A stretch of DNA of 10,489 bases from contig PIXW01000260.1 of assembly GCA_003601535.1 (NCBI GenBank), positions 1-10,489 on the forward strand, read 5' to 3'. The stretch is from ANME-2 cluster archaeon. GTDB lineage: Archaea > Halobacteriota > Methanosarcinia > Methanosarcinales > Methanogasteraceae. Position numbers and translations under genes: made by a program. The notes below the pieces were generated by a model that saw only the letters and a list, made by a program, of their open reading frames with translations, had not been told where the DNA came from and did not search any database. Below, in pieces: positions 7,440-10,489 of the stretch (positions within the stretch are counted from its first letter, which is position 1; every line of letters starts with the position of its first letter).

Positions 7440-7625
7440 TTACCGCACCTTCAATGCATAAGCTCCGGGAGTTGTGATATTCAATTTCGAAGCAATATCT
7501 GAGAGTTCCGGATCTATGATCACAACGTATCCACTCCAATCCCTGCTGAGTGAGTTTGATCCACATACCGGACAGTTCTGACCGGTAACGATTCTGTGGC
7601 AGCCTCTACATGCCTGTTCACTCAT
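7440..7625 (-). CDS. spt4: transcription elongation factor Spt4 (RpoE'')
   Basis: This 61-residue zinc-binding elongation factor pairs with Spt5 (NusG) on RNA polymerase. The four zinc cysteines are in CRGC (6-9) and CPVC (18-21), followed by the family's SRDWSGYVVIIDPELSDIASKL (27-48) and GAYALKVR at the end. I chose ATG 7625-7623 (MSEQACRGC): the frame extends upstream to 7652, but that would add nine residues not found in Spt4, and the chosen start overlaps the rpo7 stop by 8 bases as in a coupled operon. The gene ends at TAA 7442-7440, directly against the next start. Confidence 0.96.
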   Translation of the reverse strand: MSEQACRGCHRIVTGQNCPVCGSNSLSRDWSGYVVIIDPELSDIASKLNITTPGAYALKVR

Positions 7626-8178
7626 TTTTAACCTCTTTTGCAGCTTCTTCAAGCCATTCCAGTTTGCCGAGGGCTGGCTGGCGCATCGTTAAGCCTATCC
7701 TGCTCTCATGCGGATCTCGTTCGTTCAAACTGATAGCTACGATGCGCGCACGCAGTTTATCTCCTTCTCCAATCGCCCGTCCGCTCTCCTTGAAGACCAG
7801 ACGTGCATTCTTTCCATCATAAGATACGTAGTCATCAGTCAACTGGCTCACATGAACCAATCCATCAAGCGGACCAACACCGATGAACGCGCCAAATTCA
7901 ACGATCTCGACAACAACCCCTTCGACAACCTCCTGCATCACAGGTTTATACATGAGCGCGTCAAATGTCGTTTCGTAATACACGCCCCCGTCACCGAACA
8001 GAATACGTCCCTCCCCGACATCGATTACATCGAGAATCGCAACCAGTGATCCGAGTTTCTTATCGATGCGTCCTTCGAGTTTCTCACGGAGCGATACCCT
8101 GACCGCATCCATAACTGGCATCCCAAGCTGCTCGGGACCGATGCGAACGGTGTCAACCAATCTTGTTTTCAGATACAT
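7618..8178 (-). CDS. rpo7: DNA-directed RNA polymerase subunit Rpo7 (RpoE')
   Basis: This 186-residue stalk subunit of the archaeal RNA polymerase (homologue of Rpb7) works with Rpo4 in open-complex formation and RNA binding. The N-terminal tip domain (1-75) begins MYLKTRLVDTVRIGPEQLG and has the internal LVAILDVIDVGEGRILFGDGG. An S1 RNA-binding domain follows (about 82-166; EGVVVEIVEFGAFIGVGPLDGLVHVSQL at 86-113). Length is normal. GAGG (8188-8185) lies 6 bases upstream of the ATG. It is the first gene of the operon that continues through spt4, dephospho-CoA kinase and the two ribosomal proteins. A weak TATA-like stretch (GTTAATGA, about 8213-8206, minus strand) is in position for a very short leader. 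Confidence 0.97.
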   Translation of the reverse strand: MYLKTRLVDTVRIGPEQLGMPVMDAVRVSLREKLEGRIDKKLGSLVAILDVIDVGEGRILFGDGGVYYETTFDALMYKPVMQEVVEGVVVEIVEFGAFIGVGPLDGLVHVSQLTDDYVSYDGKNARLVFKESGRAIGEGDKLRARIVAISLNERDPHESRIGLTMRQPALGKLEWLEEAAKEVKNE

Positions 8179-8685
8179 GCTACGCCTCTTTATTTGATGG
8201 AAAAATCATTAACAGTTACGCAAAGCGTGGTATTAATTCTTTTGCCAGGATCGGTCTTGGGACAACATTCACATACACCTCTGCCTGCGCCAGTGCGGCG
8301 CCACGTCGCCCATGATCGCAAAATATCACGCTCTCTGGATATTGTGCGCCACAAGCTTTAGAGCTGTGTTTCAGTCTCCTTCCGCGGATCGAGTCTCTTT
8401 CCAGGTGGCGCGCCAAACCGGCATTTCACCATGAAATTGACCGTTTCCGAGATTGAGCGCTTATGATAATCTTCTAACCATCCCTGAGGGCACATTCCAG
8501 AGCGAAAATAGCACATCCTGCCACCTTGCAGCTCCTATGCTCTTGAAAGAATCTCGTGCTGAATGAATAACCTCTAATTCACTGCACCTATTTCCAAACA
8601 TGGGATAAACCCTTTCATCCATATCCTGAACCAATTGTACTGGCATAACTTGATCATCAGGCAGAACCTCAGCACCCTGTCATGT
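8179..8685. other. 507-base stretch without a supportable gene, possibly decayed coding sequence
   Basis: Between the rpo7 start and the DUF2283 stop there is no ORF I can assign. On the minus strand two short frames look faintly protein-like. One covers 8676-8461 in the same frame as the preceding DUF2283 gene (containing EVLPDDQVMPVQLVQDMDER). The other covers 8416-8216 (containing QAEVYVNVVPRPILAKELIP). A third frame joins them between about 8462 and 8365 (MVKCRFGAPPGKRLDPRKET). This is what a gene broken by frameshifts would look like, but I recognise no family. No tRNA or repeat array is visible. Confidence 0.3.
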
Positions 8686-8919
8686 TCAGGATAATGCTTT
8701 TATTATTTTAGATTCTACTGGAAGAGTATCCAATCCTATTTTAGTATCTTTTGGGAGATAATTAAGAATTTCAAATCCAATTACACTTCCATCTTCTGCT
8801 TTGGAGAGGATGATATCCCTTCCACCATTGATTTCTGTACAATATGCCTCCTTTTTATCACTGAATCGCACATAAAGCGTATTTCCAGTTTCATCATATA
8901 TTATTTTTATAGGTTTCAT
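8686..8919 (-). CDS. DUF2283 protein, candidate antitoxin
   Basis: This 77-residue protein of the DUF2283 family has the typical order KIIYDETGNTLYVRFSD (4-20), then a TEINGGRDIILSKAEDGSVIGFEILN stretch (28-53) of short beta strands, ending in an acidic/hydrophobic tail. The family is uncharacterised and often lies beside small DUF4258/RelE-like genes, which is why an antitoxin role is inferred here. Its ATG lies inside the upstream gene (26-base overlap) and is preceded by a strong AGAGGT (8935-8930) 10 bases ahead, so it can be translated at a high level independently. The AT-rich composition differs visibly from the GC-richer neighbours, suggesting acquisition by transfer. Confidence 0.85.
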   Translation of the reverse strand: MKPIKIIYDETGNTLYVRFSDKKEAYCTEINGGRDIILSKAEDGSVIGFEILNYLPKDTKIGLDTLPVESKIIKALS

Positions 8920-9211
8920 ATATTAATTTACCTCTTTTGATTTTATCTGCCAAATAAGCAGTAATTATGAATCCAGCCTCATCAAAATGTTTGCAGACAA
9001 CACAGAGATAATGCTTCCGATATTTCGAATAGTACAGATATACATTGGGGTCATTCTTACTCAACCTGACAATCTCAGGATTTATCAACGTTTCTGTAAC
9101 TTCCTTTTCCATCTGTTCTATGGACTCATGTTTAGTAATTATAAAATCCCAATAATTTTTTGTGGTTCTTATTCTCTTTCCGAGTTTAGAGACTACCTCG
9201 ATGTAGTTCAT
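8894..9211 (-). CDS. DUF4258-like/BECR-fold nuclease candidate, putative toxin
   Basis: This 105-residue protein starts MNYIEVVSKLGKRIRTTKNYWDFI, then has KHESIEQMEKEVTETLINPEIV (27-48), YLYYSKYRKHYLCVVCKHF (58-76) and the closing GFIITAYLADKIKRG (80-94). The helix followed by a sheet ending in V(I)TAY is the pattern of small DUF4258/phage-encoded BECR (RelE/barnase-like) proteins. His28, Arg/Lys residues and the Thr-Ala-Tyr strand would be candidates for an RNase site. The toxin role is inferred from this similarity and from the overlapping DUF2283 partner downstream. The order (toxin first) is like that of higBA. The ATG at 9211 follows TTTTTTATAAA directly, too close for a standard TATA spacing, so the promoter is unclear. 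It could also be a housekeeping protein of unknown function. Confidence 0.75.
   Translation of the reverse strand: MNYIEVVSKLGKRIRTTKNYWDFIITKHESIEQMEKEVTETLINPEIVRLSKNDPNVYLYYSKYRKHYLCVVCKHFDEAGFIITAYLADKIKRGKLIYETYKNNI
8930..8935 (-). promoter_or_regulatory. strong Shine-Dalgarno for the DUF2283 gene, inside the toxin-like gene
   Basis: AGAGGT on the minus strand lies 10 bases upstream of the DUF2283 ATG and within the coding sequence of the upstream gene. It is a stronger ribosome site than anything visible ahead of the upstream gene, consistent with the second protein being made in excess. Confidence 0.6.
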
Positions 9212-9215
9212 TTTA

Positions 9216-9249
9216 TAAAAAAGAAACAGAAAGGGAGAATCTCTCCCTT
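9216..9249 (-). terminator. hairpin plus T-rich terminator of the Ig-like PGF-CTERM gene
   Basis: AAGGGAGA (9231-9238) and TCTCCCTT (9242-9249) form a perfect 8-base stem with a 3-base loop just after the stop of the surface-protein gene. Reading the minus strand, the stem is followed by a T-rich tract ending in six T (9222-9217). Archaeal RNA polymerase stops at T runs, so this is a good terminator. The same hairpin sequence occurs behind the S-layer gene. Confidence 0.65.
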
Positions 9250-9254
9250 CGCGC

Positions 9255-9330
9255 TCACTCTCGCTGTCTCAGCACGAGATATGCGATCGCGAGCAGTCCT
9301 GTGATTGCAAAGACCGCCTCAAAGCCAGGA
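9255..9330 (-). repeat. duplicated PGF-CTERM coding tail, copy 1 (partner 9939-10014)
   Basis: Aligning from the stop codons, this stretch of about 76 bases matches 9939-10014 with roughly seven differences; the first 36 bases are identical. It encodes the C-terminal anchor helix of both surface proteins, although their N-terminal domains are unrelated. Confidence 0.85.
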
Positions 9331-9848
9331 ACCCCTGGCTTCTTGGTTGCAGTCGCGGTTGCCGATGTGGGTGGGGGAGTCTCCTTGGTCACCGGAGCAG
9401 TCTCCTCGGTCACCGGAGCGGTCTCCTTTGCAGTTGGTGCGGCTTCACCCTTTGCTCCGACATGCACCTCAACGCTTTCCCACGTGCGCGGGTCGGTTGA
9501 TGACGAATCCGCAATCTCAAAGCTATATGTGCCAGGTGCGATATCCTTGCTCGCAGCAATGGTGATAGAATACGTAGCTGTCTCTCCTGCGCTGATCAAC
9601 TTTGTTTTACCGCCGTCAACGATCGATATACCATCCGGAAGCGACCTGCTAACTATAGTCACGTCGGCATCCTGAACTCCGAAGTCCTTGACCGTCACAT
9701 CAATGGATGCCTGCGATCCCGGTTCAATATCGATTGCATAAGGCGTGTTGGTAAACCTGAAAAGATCATCGCTACGGGTTTCTGCATAGCAACCCGAGAT
9801 CGATACGAGGATTATGATGCTGATTCCGAATAGTAGGGTTTTGTTCAT
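9255..9848 (-). CDS. secreted Ig-like surface protein with lipobox and PGF-CTERM anchor
   Basis: This 197-residue exported protein begins with a hydrophobic signal (4-17) ending in S-I-S-G-C, so Cys20 may be lipidated. Residues 28-130 are a beta-rich Ig-like domain of the kind found in CARDB/COG1470 proteins (EPGSQASIDVTV at 42-53, PGTYSFEI at 105-112). A Thr/Pro/Glu/Ala-rich linker follows (134-172), with repeats of PVTEETA/PVTKETP, likely O-glycosylated. The last part is PGFEAVFAITGLLAIAYLVL followed by RQRE, the PGF-CTERM signal processed by archaeosortase A, which removes the helix and joins the protein to a membrane lipid. The ATG is preceded by GAGG (9859-9856) 7 bases away. It lies downstream of the S-layer gene, with its own TATA box. 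The binding partner or role is unknown. Confidence 0.85.
   Translation of the reverse strand: MNKTLLFGISIIILVSISGCYAETRSDDLFRFTNTPYAIDIEPGSQASIDVTVKDFGVQDADVTIVSRSLPDGISIVDGGKTKLISAGETATYSITIAASKDIAPGTYSFEIADSSSTDPRTWESVEVHVGAKGEAAPTAKETAPVTEETAPVTKETPPPTSATATATKKPGVPGFEAVFAITGLLAIAYLVLRQRE
9387..9428. repeat. two tandem 21-base repeats in the linker of the Ig-like surface protein
   Basis: Bases 9387-9407 and 9408-9428 are near-identical 21-base units (two differences), encoding the repeated TAPVTEE/TAPVTKE part of the Thr/Pro linker. A related unit occurs in the S-layer gene linker near 10050-10080, so the two linkers share ancestry. Confidence 0.75.
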
Positions 9849-9876
9849 GTGATTGCCTCTTCTTCTTTGTTACTGT

Positions 9877-9890
9877 GGTTATATAAAAAC
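9877..9890 (-). promoter_or_regulatory. TATA box of the Ig-like PGF-CTERM gene
   Basis: GTTTTTATATAACC on the minus strand contains an archaeal TATA box (centre near 9884). It would start transcription near 9858, giving a leader of about 10 bases before the ATG at 9848. Its T run also forms the end of the terminator of the preceding gene. Confidence 0.5.
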
Positions 9891-9915
9891 CAGAAGGGAG
9901 AATTTCTCTCCCTTC
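9885..9915 (-). terminator. hairpin plus T run behind the S-layer gene
   Basis: GAAGGGAGA (9893-9901) and TCTCCCTTC (9907-9915) form a perfect 9-base stem with a 5-base loop, followed on the minus strand by CTGG and five T (9889-9885). It lies 23 bases after the stop of the S-layer gene and closely matches the hairpin at 9231-9249. Confidence 0.65.
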
Positions 9916-9938
9916 ATAGCTGATATTACGTCCTCTGA

Positions 9939-10014
9939 TCACTCTCGCTGTCTCAGCACGAGATATGCGATCGCAAGCAGCCCAGCGATTGCGAAGACAG
10001 CCTCAAAGCCCGGA
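9939..10014 (-). repeat. duplicated PGF-CTERM coding tail, copy 2 (partner 9255-9330)
   Basis: This is the second copy of the anchor-coding segment, belonging to the S-layer gene. The terminator hairpin behind it is also shared with copy 1, although the spacing from stop to hairpin differs (about 23 bases here, 5 bases in copy 1). Confidence 0.85.
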
Positions 10015-10487
10015 ACCTTCTTCTTGGTTGCGGTCGGGGTTGCCTCGGGTGTGGTCTCCTCGGTCACCGGAACGGTCTCCTCAGCAGTAGGTACGACTTC
10101 TGCTGGAACTGTAGGTGTCCCCTCTGCTGCTGTCCCCTCTGGTGCTGGGGTCATGTTCACGGCGGGGGTCTTCTCGACCTCTGGTGTCTCCTCGACCTCT
10201 GGTGTCTCTTCCCCAGATGGGGTCACCGCTGCGCCCTCGCCGATGGTGTACTCAACGTACGGGTAGAACCTGATCTTAGGAGGCGTACTTTCATCGTCCG
10301 CAGTCTTGAAGTACATGTTGCCCATGATGTGTTCCGTGCTGTCTACATCGAGATCGATGGTGGTCTCATCGTTCCTGAGGACAATCGTACTCTTGCTTGC
10401 AGTCATAACTTCCATGGCACCATACGTATCGCTGGTATCGATCTCCAGCACATCTTCATCGATCAAGAAGACGTACATGATCTGCAC
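9939..10487 (-). CDS. S-layer protein, C-terminal part, with PGF-CTERM anchor (5' end outside the window)
   Basis: Only the last 182 codons are visible. The frame runs off the right edge, and the GTG at 10487 is not a credible start. Residues 1-82 of the fragment end in NMYFKTADDESTPPKIRFYP followed by YVEYTI, matching the end of the Methanosarcina-type S-layer domain (Pfam S_layer), so the whole protein should form the cell's surface lattice. A Pro/Glu/Thr-rich spacer follows (83-157), with the perfect repeat EETPEV and many TP pairs, likely glycosylated and spanning the gap between lattice and membrane. The end, PGFEAVFAIAGLLAIAYLVL followed by RQRE, is the PGF-CTERM signal for archaeosortase processing and lipid attachment. 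A terminator hairpin lies just downstream. Confidence 0.85.
   Translation of the reverse strand: MQIMYVFLIDEDVLEIDTSDTYGAMEVMTASKSTIVLRNDETTIDLDVDSTEHIMGNMYFKTADDESTPPKIRFYPYVEYTIGEGAAVTPSGEETPEVEETPEVEKTPAVNMTPAPEGTAAEGTPTVPAEVVPTAEETVPVTEETTPEATPTATKKKVPGFEAVFAIAGLLAIAYLVLRQRE
10173..10208. repeat. two perfect tandem 18-base repeats in the S-layer linker
   Basis: CTCGACCTCTGGTGTCTC occurs twice in direct succession (10173-10190 and 10191-10208). It encodes the repeated ETPEVE of the spacer region on the minus strand. Such in-frame units can change copy number and so the linker length. Confidence 0.85.
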
Positions 10488-10489
10488 GA

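Noticed and set aside
7440..7652. Longer Spt4 start at 7652
   Set aside because: The extra nine residues are a second reading frame of the rpo7 tail; the internal ATG at 7625 gives the normal Spt4 N-terminus.
8401..8420. GGCGCGCC and nearby GC-rich palindromes as a functional site
   Set aside because: Short palindromes of this kind are expected by chance in a GC-rich stretch and there is no second copy or flanking structure.
10173..10208. Tandem repeats as a CRISPR array
   Set aside because: The two 18-base units are directly adjacent with no spacers and are in frame within a protein linker.
9853..10266. 137-codon plus-strand frame with TSGVSS repeats
   Set aside because: The repeats are the antisense reading of the Pro/Glu/Thr linker of the S-layer gene, so they carry no separate meaning.

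Overview
The window is archaeal. It carries the archaea-specific run Rpo7 - Spt4 - GTP-dependent dephospho-CoA kinase (DUF359) - S24e - S27ae, an archaeal COG2106-type RNA methyltransferase, a KaiC/GvpD-type ATPase, and two surface proteins ending in a PGF-CTERM archaeosortase signal. The last of these also has a Methanosarcina-type S-layer domain end. This points to a euryarchaeon of the methanogen/ANME/Syntropharchaeia neighbourhood. The exact lineage is an inference; no methanogenesis gene is present to settle it.

Layout, left to right. (1) 1-1385, plus strand: a MATE-family efflux transporter whose true start probably lies just outside the window. (2) 1386-1523: a short convergent gap with one imperfect inverted repeat. 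(3) 4789-1524, minus strand: a two-gene unit, a RecA-fold KaiC/GvpD-like ATPase whose stop overlaps (ATGA) the start of a sodium:solute symporter with a long soluble C-terminal tail. (4) 4790-4877: an AT-rich divergent promoter region. (5) 4878-5708, plus strand: the SPOUT RNA methyltransferase. (6) 8178-5683, minus strand: a tightly packed operon, rpo7 - spt4 - dephospho-CoA kinase - rps24e - rps27ae - a small Cys-containing lipoprotein - possibly a 19-codon mini-ORF - a zinc-ribbon protein that starts with TTG and overlaps the methyltransferase gene tail to tail. The first five genes are a known archaeal information-processing cluster; the last two or three are an unusual extension. (7) 8179-8685: about 500 bases with no gene I can support, possibly decayed coding sequence. 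(8) 9211-8686, minus strand: an AT-rich pair of overlapping small genes, a DUF4258-like/BECR-type nuclease candidate followed by a DUF2283 protein, looking like a toxin-antitoxin module. (9) 10489-9255, minus strand: two cell-surface proteins, the C-terminal part of an S-layer protein and a 197-residue protein with an Ig-like domain. They share nearly the same DNA at their 3' ends (PGF-CTERM anchor) and the same downstream hairpin.

Functionally the window mixes housekeeping (transcription, ribosome, coenzyme A synthesis, RNA modification), transport (MATE, SSS) and envelope proteins. The points most worth following are the ATPase-symporter coupling, the lipoprotein and zinc-ribbon genes fused onto the ribosomal/transcription operon, the toxin-antitoxin-like pair, and the modular duplication of the PGF-CTERM tail and terminator. 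I found no clear new defence or mobile system.
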